NCBI GenBank assembly: GCA_965203755.1
Contig: OZ241910.1
Span: forward strand, 620,001-684,000
Reading direction: 5' to 3'
Length of the DNA stretch: 64,000 nt
DNA from: UBA6055 sp965203755
GTDB lineage: Bacteria > Chloroflexota > Anaerolineae > Aggregatilineales > Phototrophicaceae
Positions 35,503 through 43,957 of this stretch are shown here, piece after piece. The notes beneath the pieces were generated by a model, which was given only the letters and a program-made list of their open reading frames with translations, searched no databases and was not told the DNA's origin. The stretch's first letter is position 1; each line of letters starts with the position of its first letter. Made by a program: the position numbers and the translations under genes.

Positions 35503-35566
35503 TTGCATTGAGATGACTGGTTGGATATAATTTGCAGATTGTAGACAATGTACAAAGGTCTGTCAA
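35503..35566. promoter_or_regulatory. Overlapping divergent promoters with GntR-type operator
   Basis: Minus strand: TTGACA (35566-35561), 17 bp, TACAAT (35543-35538) for the single-domain GH117-like gene. Plus strand: TTGCAT (35503-35508), 17 bp, TATAAT (35526-35531) for the GMC/tandem GH117-like operon. The palindrome ATTGTAGACAAT (35538-35549) covers the minus-strand -10 and the plus-strand transcription start. Confidence 0.7.
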
Positions 35567-35629
35567 CTTTATTCTAATCGCTTGGCATGGCATTTTTGAT
35601 TCAAAACGAGTGTCCAGGAGCATTGTCGG

Positions 35630-37210
35630 ATGATTGCTGACTATATTGTTGTTGGCGCCGGTTCAGCAGGATGCGCCGTCGCCGGCCGGCTAAGCGAAGC
35701 CGGTCAGCACACAGTTTTACTGCTGGAAGCCGGCGGCCCTGACGAACAGCCTGACATCCATATCCCCGCCCGTTTCTCCAATTTGTTCCACAGCGACGTG
35801 GATTGGGATTATGAGACCATTCCACAGCCGGGCCTAAACAATCGCCGTGAGTATATCCCGCGCGGCAAGGTTTATGGCGGCACAAGCTCGATGAATGCTA
35901 TGGTTTATCAGCGCGGACATCCTTCTGATTATGACGTCTGGGCTGAACTGGGCAGCGAAGGCTGGAGCTATGCCGATGTGCTGCCGTATTTTAGAAAAAT
36001 GCAGCACCAGGAACGCGGCGAATCCGAGCATCATGGCATTCATGGGCCCATCAATGTAGCCGACCCGCAAGATCCCAATCCGCTAAGCCTGGCATTTGTC
36101 GAAGCTGCGCTGGAATTGGGATTCCAGCCAAACGCTGATTTCAATGATGGCAAGCAGGAAGGCTTCGGCATTTATCAACTCACACAGAAAGACGGCGCAC
36201 GCTATAGCGCCGCCCGCGGCTATCTGCATCCGGCGCTGGCACGCAGCAATTTGACCGCCATGCCATTTGCGCGGGTCACACAGCTTTTGTTTGACGGGAC
36301 CAAGTGTATCGGACTGCGCTGCCGGCACGAGGGCCGCATCAAAACCGCTCATGCCAACAAAGAAGTCATCTTGTGCGGCGGCGCGCTCAATTCCCCGCAG
36401 CTATTGCTGCTGTCCGGCATTGGCCCGGCTGAACATCTGGCTGCATTTGGCATTCCGGTCGTGAAGGACTTGCCGGGCGTGGGACAAAACCTGATGGATC
36501 ATATACAAGTTCCGCTTGCCTATCATTGCAAGCAGCCGATCACCCTGGCCGCCAAAGATTTACCCCGGCAGCTTCGGCTTTACCATGAGGACAAAAAGGG
36601 CTTGCTGACCTCCAACCTGGGCGAGGCGGGCGGCTTTGTGCGCCTTAATCCCGAATCGCGGGCGCCCGAACTCCAGTATCATTTCGGGCCGGACTGGTTT
36701 ATCCGCCATGGTTTTGAAAGCCCAAAGGGACATGGTTTCACCGTGCTGACCGGGCTGGTCAGAACCCGAAGCATCGGTGAGCTTCGGCTGCAATCCAAGG
36801 ATCCATTGGCAGCGCCGCGAATTGACTTCGCCTGTTTAAGTCACGATGATGACCTTGCGGTACTGCTGGCGGGCATCAAACTGGGACGAAAAATCGTTTC
36901 AGCATCCGCCTTTGATCCCTATCGCGGCGCCGAATTCCTGCCCGGGGCATCAGTCGCGTCGGACGACGAGCTTATCCAGTACATCCGCGAGTTTGCGACC
37001 ACCATCTACCATCCGGCCGGCAGCTGCAAAATGGGGATTGACCGCATGGCGGTCGTCAGCCCAATCCTCCAGGTACACGGCATCCACGGCTTGCGGGTCG
37101 CAGACGCCTCCATCATGCCCTTTCTCATCAACGCCAATACGAATGCGCCTTGCATTATGATTGGCGAAAAAGCCGCCGATTTGATCCTCAATGAACAGAT
37201 CAAGCCATGA
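35630..37210 (+). CDS. GMC-family FAD-dependent oxidoreductase
   Basis: A 526-residue glucose-methanol-choline oxidoreductase. The FAD dinucleotide motif is GAGSAGC (9-15); GMC signature 1 is GKVYGGTSSMNAMVY (~79-93) and signature 2 GALNSPQLLLLSGIGP (~252-267). The active-site histidine is in YHPAGSC and the closing ANTNAP loop is present. It oxidises an alcohol, possibly a sugar hydroxyl; the acceptor is unknown. AGGAG precedes the ATG. There is no signal peptide. It overlaps the tandem GH117-like gene by 4 bp (ATGA). Confidence 0.9.
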   Translation: MIADYIVVGAGSAGCAVAGRLSEAGQHTVLLLEAGGPDEQPDIHIPARFSNLFHSDVDWDYETIPQPGLNNRREYIPRGKVYGGTSSMNAMVYQRGHPSDYDVWAELGSEGWSYADVLPYFRKMQHQERGESEHHGIHGPINVADPQDPNPLSLAFVEAALELGFQPNADFNDGKQEGFGIYQLTQKDGARYSAARGYLHPALARSNLTAMPFARVTQLLFDGTKCIGLRCRHEGRIKTAHANKEVILCGGALNSPQLLLLSGIGPAEHLAAFGIPVVKDLPGVGQNLMDHIQVPLAYHCKQPITLAAKDLPRQLRLYHEDKKGLLTSNLGEAGGFVRLNPESRAPELQYHFGPDWFIRHGFESPKGHGFTVLTGLVRTRSIGELRLQSKDPLAAPRIDFACLSHDDDLAVLLAGIKLGRKIVSASAFDPYRGAEFLPGASVASDDELIQYIREFATTIYHPAGSCKMGIDRMAVVSPILQVHGIHGLRVADASIMPFLINANTNAPCIMIGEKAADLILNEQIKP

Positions 37211-39693
37211 AACCCATACGAAGCGACAAACCACTGCTGCCAGGCGAACCCACCACTGCGAAACCCATGGACCGCCCCATCAGCGCCGCCACCGAGCGTC
37301 TGTATGACAAATGGGGCCGTTTTCAGGATTCCACCAGCGAATTTTACACCACCTTCAAATACAGCCCAGTCAGCGGAATTGGCAAAGAAGCCGGCGTCAC
37401 CCGCCGCGACCCAACAACTGTCTTGCGAATCAATGGCATCTACTACGTTTGGTACACCCGGCGCCAAACGGCAAATGACCGCGATCCGTTAAACAAACCG
37501 CCGCATCGTGAACAGCGCTGGGATACGCCAGTCTATGATTGGGATTTGGCGGCAATTGGGTATGCCACCTCGAAAGATGGTTTTCACTGGGAAGAACAGG
37601 GAATTGCCGTCCGACCAGGTCCCCAAGACGCCTATGACGGCCGTTCTGTGTTTACCCCCGATGTTCTCATGGCTGGGGGCAGGTTTTATCTTTATTATCA
37701 GGCAGTCGATTATCCATATACCCATCGGACGCGGAATACGATTGGCATGTCATGGGCTGAATCTCCCGATGGGCCCTGGCATCGCGCCGAATCCCCCGTA
37801 TTATCGCCCGGTGAACCCGGCGAATGGCTCGGCGGCGATGACTCCGACGAGGTCAGCCGCTATGGGGCCTGGGACAGCCATAAGGTACACGATCCGTTTA
37901 TCCTGGTGCATGACGGAAAATACTGGCTGTATTACAAAGGGCAGCCGATGGGGTGGACGACCCGATACGCTCCAGGGATTGCCTGGGGCGTGGCTATCGC
38001 CGACCAACCCGAAGGGCCATTCGTAAAATCGCCGCTGAATCCGGTGACCAACAGCGGCCACGAAACCTGCCTTTTTCCCTATGGCGAAGGCGTGCTGGCC
38101 ATCTGCGGCCACGATGGTCCGGAAAAAGACACGATTCAATATGCAGCCGATTGGCTCAACTTTGAGGTCGTCGCTCATGTAACCCTGCCGCCGCTGGCAG
38201 CGGGTCCCTTCGCGCCCGATTCGTACCGCAACGGCAACGACGGCAAAGGCATTATCTGGGGCTTGTCGCATATCGCCACCGAAGAAATGAAGCGCGGCAA
38301 TTCGTATATCGTCAGATTCGACTGCAATCTGCGCCGCGATATCGAACGGCCGGGGTATCGCGGCGCCAACATCCGCTATCCTGAAGCCGTTTATTTTTCA
38401 GCCGATCTGGCGCTGAACGACGCCAATATGCAGGCGCTCGCATATAAGCATGAACCCGAACAGCCGACATCAGCACGGCCGCCGGCTCCCATCAGCAAAG
38501 CGACCGAACGGGTTTATGATATTTATGGTCCTTGCAAAGACCAGCAAAGCGACTTTTTTTCCGCCTTCAAGTATTCACGCATCAGCGGGATTGGCAAGGA
38601 AAAGGGCGTCACGCGGCGCGATCCCTCAAAAATCATCAAAGTTGGCGATACCTATTACCTGTGGTACACCCGCCGCCAAACCCAAGCGGCCTGGAAGGGC
38701 ATTGAATACGCCAGCGAAACCCGACCGGCCTGGGACTGGGATATGGCAGAGATAGGGTATGCCACATCCAAAGATGGCTTTCATTGGAGCGAGCAAGGCA
38801 TCGCGGTGCCGCGCGGCGAAAGCGGCGCCTATGATGACCGCTCGGTGTTCACACCCGATATCCTGAAGCATGATGGCAAATACTACCTTTACTATCAGGT
38901 CATTCAAGGGATATGGAAACATCGTTCGGCGCATCAGATTGGCATGGCATGGGCCGAATCGCCAGCCGGTCCGTGGACCAAGCTGGAACAGCCGGTATTG
39001 ACCCCGGGGCGCCGCGGGCGCTTCGTCGGCGCCGCCGATGACCCGAATGCGATAGAGAGCTACGGCGAATGGGATTCACACAAACTGCATGATCCCTATA
39101 TTCTGAAGTATCGCGGGCAATTCTGGTTATTTTATAAAGGCGTGCGATTCGCACGGACACACCGCCATGATTTAGGCATCGCCTGGGGGGTAGCCATGGC
39201 CGACGACCCACAAGGTCCCTTCATCAAATCACCGTTGAATCCGATTACGAACAGCGGCCACGAGACTTTCCTGTATCCCTTTCGCGAAGGCATTGTCGCC
39301 GTGACCAGCCATGAAGGCCCGGAGAAAAATACAGTGCAGTATGCGTCCGACGGGCTTCATTTTGATGTTGTCGGCAAGGTAAGCGTCCCCCCGGTCGCCG
39401 CTGGTCCCTATGTGCCGGACGCATTTGCTGATCATGGCGACGGCCGCGGCATCACCTGGGGGCTGGCGCATATTCATCACGACCATGACGGGCCGCTGGA
39501 GGATAGCTACCTGGTCCGATTCGATTGCAATTTGAGCCGCGACCACAAGCGGGCTGATTTTTACCGCGCCTGGAATTATCGCTTTCCGGAGTCGGTCTAC
39601 TTTAGCCGCGACTTTAGGCTGACTGACGAGATGAAAGCGGATGCGCTTGAGTTGATGTCAGCTATTGATGAAGATACACAATGGCTTGAATAA
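37207..39693 (+). CDS. Tandem double-domain GH117-like glycosidase
   Basis: An 828-residue protein made of two complete GH117-like modules. Module 1 (~22-405) has RRDP (66-69), DSHKVHDP (223-230) and NSGHE (282-286). Module 2 (~425-815) has RRDP (470-473), DSHKLHDP (623-630) and NSGHE (682-686), so equivalents are offset by 400-404 residues. Each module starts with a PISxATERxYD segment and ends with WGLSH/WGLAH and an IVRFDCN/LVRFDCN strand. A ~20-residue Pro/Glu-rich linker joins them. Known GH117 enzymes have one catalytic module and dimerise; here a covalent pair may replace or stabilise the dimer. No signal peptide. Confidence 0.8.
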   Translation: MKPIRSDKPLLPGEPTTAKPMDRPISAATERLYDKWGRFQDSTSEFYTTFKYSPVSGIGKEAGVTRRDPTTVLRINGIYYVWYTRRQTANDRDPLNKPPHREQRWDTPVYDWDLAAIGYATSKDGFHWEEQGIAVRPGPQDAYDGRSVFTPDVLMAGGRFYLYYQAVDYPYTHRTRNTIGMSWAESPDGPWHRAESPVLSPGEPGEWLGGDDSDEVSRYGAWDSHKVHDPFILVHDGKYWLYYKGQPMGWTTRYAPGIAWGVAIADQPEGPFVKSPLNPVTNSGHETCLFPYGEGVLAICGHDGPEKDTIQYAADWLNFEVVAHVTLPPLAAGPFAPDSYRNGNDGKGIIWGLSHIATEEMKRGNSYIVRFDCNLRRDIERPGYRGANIRYPEAVYFSADLALNDANMQALAYKHEPEQPTSARPPAPISKATERVYDIYGPCKDQQSDFFSAFKYSRISGIGKEKGVTRRDPSKIIKVGDTYYLWYTRRQTQAAWKGIEYASETRPAWDWDMAEIGYATSKDGFHWSEQGIAVPRGESGAYDDRSVFTPDILKHDGKYYLYYQVIQGIWKHRSAHQIGMAWAESPAGPWTKLEQPVLTPGRRGRFVGAADDPNAIESYGEWDSHKLHDPYILKYRGQFWLFYKGVRFARTHRHDLGIAWGVAMADDPQGPFIKSPLNPITNSGHETFLYPFREGIVAVTSHEGPEKNTVQYASDGLHFDVVGKVSVPPVAAGPYVPDAFADHGDGRGITWGLAHIHHDHDGPLEDSYLVRFDCNLSRDHKRADFYRAWNYRFPESVYFSRDFRLTDEMKADALELMSAIDEDTQWLE

Positions 39694-39735
39694 GCGCGAA
39701 CAAGAACGGCTTTGCTGGCTATTCGCTGGCGCCAG

Positions 39736-41358
39736 TTAATCTGTCAGTAGATCGAATATCCGGCTTTGGATGGCTTCAGCGACCATCCGGTTGCCAATCT
39801 CGGTAATATGCACCTGGTCATAGAAGAGCTCCTGTTCACTGTCGCTGAACAAATCGGAAAGCGCCATCACATTGTCGGCCGCATCAGCCGCCGTTCGATC
39901 ACGCACAATCCTGTCCACTTCACGATAAAGATCAATAAAGTTTGTTTGTTGGATCTCAAGCTCTTCAAGAACACCGGATTCAGCCCCGACGAGTCTCTGC
40001 TTGGCAAACAGCGCCGGCTGCCATACAAACAGCACGCGAACTCCGTATCCATCTGCCAAAGTCTGCGCCAAACGGCGATTGGCAAACCAGCGGTCGGCAA
40101 TGGCGTCTGCGCCGGCATCAGCCTTGCCAACCAAGCTCCAGTCGTATTCGCTGATGTCGCCATCCGGCAAACGCAGCGCCGGCCGTCCACGGCGCAGGAT
40201 CCGACCAGCCTCTACATCGCTGACACGCTGATGTTCCTGGTATGGAATCCCAGACCTGCCCTGCGTGTAAGCAGAAAAGACATCATTAAAACCCTGATAA
40301 AACACAGCAATATCCGGCGCCTTGCCCAGCGCTAGCTGCGCCTGAAATAAAATCAGATCTTGTGTGCTGACATAACCGGTTTGACCATAATTCAGGACGA
40401 CGGCAGGATGCCCGGCATCCGACAGAAGTTTGGCAATCTGCCCCGGGATGGTATAAGCGTCGCGTGCGCCCTCGCCCCACAGGGCTGAACCGCCAAAAAA
40501 GTAGACGCTGGCTGCGGATGCTTCAGCATACACAGGTGTATAACGAAGCCCCTGCCGGTCAATGTTAATAAACTCCCCGTCAAAGGGCGCCACAGTCCAA
40601 TAATTATACGGCAGCCATCGCACCGTGGTTTGTCCCTGCTCGGCCCAAAATTGCTGCGGCGCCGGCGCCTCGCCATCGTCAATAAACTCCAGTCGGCGAT
40701 AATCGAGCCTCCCCCGCAATCGCCCGGAAACACCTGACATATCCACAAGGAGACTGCTGAATGTGAACAAAGCCATAAGAATGACCGCACTCACCACCGC
40801 GATGCCAATGCCTGCCCAGACCTGTCTCGTGTCTTGATATCCATTTTTCAGGTATCGCCAATGAACGGTCAGCAGTACCCCGCCCAAAACAAGAGACCAG
40901 CACAGAAGCAGGAATTGCAGCGGGTTTGTGATTGCAGGAGCGATGTTCTCAAGCAAGATGAAAGCCAGCAGGTTGGCTTCAGCCAATGCCAGCATCAAAA
41001 TCAAAGTCAGCCAGCGATTTCCAAAAACGCGTGCCAAATGGCTTGCGATACGCAAGGACGAGGCGCCATCCTGCCGAAAAGTCCGGACTGTCAGGCCAAA
41101 ACCGAGCAAAGTCGCAATGCCAAAGCCAACAATGATGATGACCCGTATGCGGGCATAATCTTCGTTCGGCGGTATGGGTGACATCACAAACAGGCACCAT
41201 GTCATCAACATGGGCGCCCACGCGCAAAGCGCAAATCCAAATAAACTTCGCGCTAGCGCTTTGACCGGCTCGCAAGCCTTGTCCTGGCTGGTCTCGTTCA
41301 AATGCAATCCTGTTTCTTTATTAGCGGCATCAAAAGCCAAAGGACATTTCGACAGCAA
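39736..41358 (-). CDS. Membrane-anchored SGNH/GDSL-type hydrolase
   Basis: A 540-residue protein with about five N-terminal transmembrane helices (~39-60, 70-90, 116-137, 147-167, 180-203) and an extracytoplasmic SGNH domain. Block I is FFGGSALWG (287-295; Ser291), the glycine block NYGQTGY (323-329), block III YQGFNDV (354-360) and block V DQVHITEIG near the C-terminus. Such proteins often add or remove acyl groups on envelope glycans. The start is uncertain; several in-frame alternatives exist. It converges on the tandem GH117-like gene and is divergent from a membrane glycosyltransferase. Confidence 0.8.
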   Translation of the reverse strand: MLSKCPLAFDAANKETGLHLNETSQDKACEPVKALARSLFGFALCAWAPMLMTWCLFVMSPIPPNEDYARIRVIIIVGFGIATLLGFGLTVRTFRQDGASSLRIASHLARVFGNRWLTLILMLALAEANLLAFILLENIAPAITNPLQFLLLCWSLVLGGVLLTVHWRYLKNGYQDTRQVWAGIGIAVVSAVILMALFTFSSLLVDMSGVSGRLRGRLDYRRLEFIDDGEAPAPQQFWAEQGQTTVRWLPYNYWTVAPFDGEFINIDRQGLRYTPVYAEASAASVYFFGGSALWGEGARDAYTIPGQIAKLLSDAGHPAVVLNYGQTGYVSTQDLILFQAQLALGKAPDIAVFYQGFNDVFSAYTQGRSGIPYQEHQRVSDVEAGRILRRGRPALRLPDGDISEYDWSLVGKADAGADAIADRWFANRRLAQTLADGYGVRVLFVWQPALFAKQRLVGAESGVLEELEIQQTNFIDLYREVDRIVRDRTAADAADNVMALSDLFSDSEQELFYDQVHITEIGNRMVAEAIQSRIFDLLTD

Positions 41359-41519
41359 ATGTTCTCATTCTCATCCGATTCTATCTCTTTGATTTTTACC
41401 CTGCAACCGGCTTTGCCGGCTATTGGCTGGCGCAGCTGCGCTTTATGCTCCAAAAAATCTAGCAGCTTGCTCGCGGCAGCCCGCAGGTCTATAATGCCAA
41501 GCATTGCTGCAAAGCAGGC

Positions 41520-43928
41520 TTGAGTGACAGCCATCTGATGCCAAAATATCACCAGGCGCGGATTTTCCTCCTGCTTGTCATCTTGATGGCAAGTTTGTAT
41601 ATGTTAAGCTATCGCGCGCGGATTGAAAGCGGCGACACTCGGCGAGCGATGGACGCCCTAACCAGCCAGTCGCGATTCGGAGACTGGCTGATGGATGAAA
41701 CCATGTGGCATAATCCGCCGCGTAAGATACGTTCCAGCTTTAGTCTGCCGCTCAGCCCTTACGATGTACAGGAGAAACTCAATCTCCAGCTTGCCCTGCC
41801 GCTGTTAAAACTTGCAGAAGCCTTCCCGCGCCTCGGCAGCATCCATACCCTTTGGCTGTTCAATATCATCGTTACATCGCTCAATATCGGATTGATTTAT
41901 TTGATTGTCCGCGCTTTCGATTATAGCGACCGGACGGCTCTGTGCGTCGCCATCAGCGCCGGGCTGGCGACCAATCTTTGGGCTTACAGCCAGACCTTCT
42001 TCCGCGAACCGCTGACATCCTTCTTTATCCTGATGGCGCTCTTCCTGATTCAAACGGGACGGAGAAATGGATGGCGCTGGTATGCCGTCGGCGCGTTAGC
42101 CGGCCTGGCGGCGCTGTTCCTGGCCTATTTGACCAAGTTCTCGGCGGTCATGGCGCTGCCGGCTATCCTCATTTTTGCATTCCCGGCGTTCAAGCAGCTT
42201 GACAAACCGGCTGTCCGCCGGGTCTCGATCTTGCTGCTGGCCCTTCAAGCGCTGCTTCTCTTTGCGCTGATGCTGATTGATCCCCTGCCAGTCATCTTGC
42301 AAAACCTGTTCACAGCCTTTCACGAGACAACAGCGTTCATCGTCCGCGCACTGCGGGTCTATATCTTGAGTCCCGGCGGGAGTCTGTGGGGCACCTCGCC
42401 TATTTTAATCATGGCTGTCGGCGGCTGCATCATTCTGCTGCGACAGAGGCAGCGCCGACTGGTCTGGACAATCTGGCTGATCTTTGCCTGCTACAGCCTC
42501 GGACATGCCTTGACCACCGGCCGGCACTGGTTTGGCGGCCACAGTTGGCCGCCCCGCTTCCTGACGCCGATTATCCCCCTGGTCATGCTGGCGGCGGCTC
42601 CAGTCGCGCAAGCCATCATTCACCAAAGGCGCAAACTGCCGGCTTTGCTCTGGGTGATCCTGCTGGTCTATGGCATCTGGATACAGTTCAGCAGTGTATC
42701 TTTAAGCTGGCGGCATTACGGCGAGACGCTCCCGCCCGAATCACACCAATTATCGGAATGGGAGCCCGGCTTGACTCAGCCGCAATACTTTCGCTGGGTC
42801 ATTCTGCCGCAGCGATGGAATGACCTCGGGCTGGATTTTGTCTGGCTGCGCTCGGCTCTGCCATCATGGGGGATTAGCTTTGCAGCCTTTGGGAGCGGGC
42901 TGGCGGCGCTTCTGACCGCAAGCGTGCGCCGGCCGCAAGCGCGCTGGAGATACGTTTCGCCTTTATTTGCGATGATGTGGATTCCGCTGCTGCTTTTCAA
43001 TCTTGCCGCAATCTATGACAAAGATCCGGTAACGCAGTCACAAAAGCCGGCGCTGCACGAAACGTTTGACTTTCTGTCCCGACATGCACAAGCGGACGAC
43101 ATCCTTCTGCTCCCCAACAGGCAGTATGCCGACTTCATCCTCAATCATCTCGACAGCGGCATCCCTCGCCCCATCATACTGCCGGCATCCTTGGCCGAAG
43201 CGTCCAGTGACAAGCAGCCGGCTCAAATTGAATCCAACAATCCAAACGATTGGCTGCATTTGTCCAGCAGCCGCGCCATCCATCACATCGCCAATAAATA
43301 TGACCGTTTTTGGTATCTCGCCAATACCAGCCCTTTTATGACCTGGAGCTTTCGCCCGGTGGAGCGATATCTGGCGCTGCATTATTACCCATTGCGCGAA
43401 GTCCCGCTTAATCATGCGGATGGCACCGTGCGCCTGCTCGAATACAGCGCCCGCAGCGCCGCGCCCCATCCATTTTCTACCTTTGCCGCCGACATGCCAT
43501 CCGACTTGAAATATGGGGAAAACATCCGCCTGCTCGGTTTTCAACTGCCCGGAGGGCGGCGCTATGAGCCGGGTCATGCTCTTGAGCTATCCTTGCTGTG
43601 GCAGTCGGACAAGGAGCTTCAGCTTGACTACACGGTGGCCTGGTTTGTTGTCGATGCCGAGACCATGCAGCCCATTGTCCAGGGACAGGATTCGGCGCCC
43701 CAGGCCGGTTTTGCCCCAACATCATCCTGGCCGGCGAATACGCCGGTTTGGGACCATCGCGCCTTGCGTCTGCCATCGGAAACCGCTTCAGGCGAATACC
43801 TTATCTGGGCGCTGCTGTATCGCTATTATCCCGAAAACGACTCGCTTGAACGTCTCAATGTGGCGGGAGCGGACGTGACAGAAAATGGCACGGTTGGCGT
43901 ACTGCCTGTCAGGCTGGTGGTTAACTGA
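41520..43928 (+). CDS. GT-C type membrane glycosyltransferase-like protein
   Basis: An 802-residue polytopic membrane protein of the dolichyl-phosphate-mannose transferase/ArnT-like class. About 11-12 helices occupy the first ~510 residues, with an early extracytoplasmic loop containing acidic residues (DWLMDETMW, ~55-63). A long soluble C-terminal region (~520-800) ends in a beta-rich domain (SLLWQSDKELQLDYTVAWFVV). Such enzymes transfer sugars from polyprenyl-phosphate donors outside the membrane; donor and acceptor are unknown. It starts at TTG 41520 or ATG 41538. It is followed by a similar gene 29 bp later. Confidence 0.7.
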   Translation: MSDSHLMPKYHQARIFLLLVILMASLYMLSYRARIESGDTRRAMDALTSQSRFGDWLMDETMWHNPPRKIRSSFSLPLSPYDVQEKLNLQLALPLLKLAEAFPRLGSIHTLWLFNIIVTSLNIGLIYLIVRAFDYSDRTALCVAISAGLATNLWAYSQTFFREPLTSFFILMALFLIQTGRRNGWRWYAVGALAGLAALFLAYLTKFSAVMALPAILIFAFPAFKQLDKPAVRRVSILLLALQALLLFALMLIDPLPVILQNLFTAFHETTAFIVRALRVYILSPGGSLWGTSPILIMAVGGCIILLRQRQRRLVWTIWLIFACYSLGHALTTGRHWFGGHSWPPRFLTPIIPLVMLAAAPVAQAIIHQRRKLPALLWVILLVYGIWIQFSSVSLSWRHYGETLPPESHQLSEWEPGLTQPQYFRWVILPQRWNDLGLDFVWLRSALPSWGISFAAFGSGLAALLTASVRRPQARWRYVSPLFAMMWIPLLLFNLAAIYDKDPVTQSQKPALHETFDFLSRHAQADDILLLPNRQYADFILNHLDSGIPRPIILPASLAEASSDKQPAQIESNNPNDWLHLSSSRAIHHIANKYDRFWYLANTSPFMTWSFRPVERYLALHYYPLREVPLNHADGTVRLLEYSARSAAPHPFSTFAADMPSDLKYGENIRLLGFQLPGGRRYEPGHALELSLLWQSDKELQLDYTVAWFVVDAETMQPIVQGQDSAPQAGFAPTSSWPANTPVWDHRALRLPSETASGEYLIWALLYRYYPENDSLERLNVAGADVTENGTVGVLPVRLVVN

Positions 43929-43957
43929 ATTGAGATTTTGAAATCCTGCCGCTTGGT

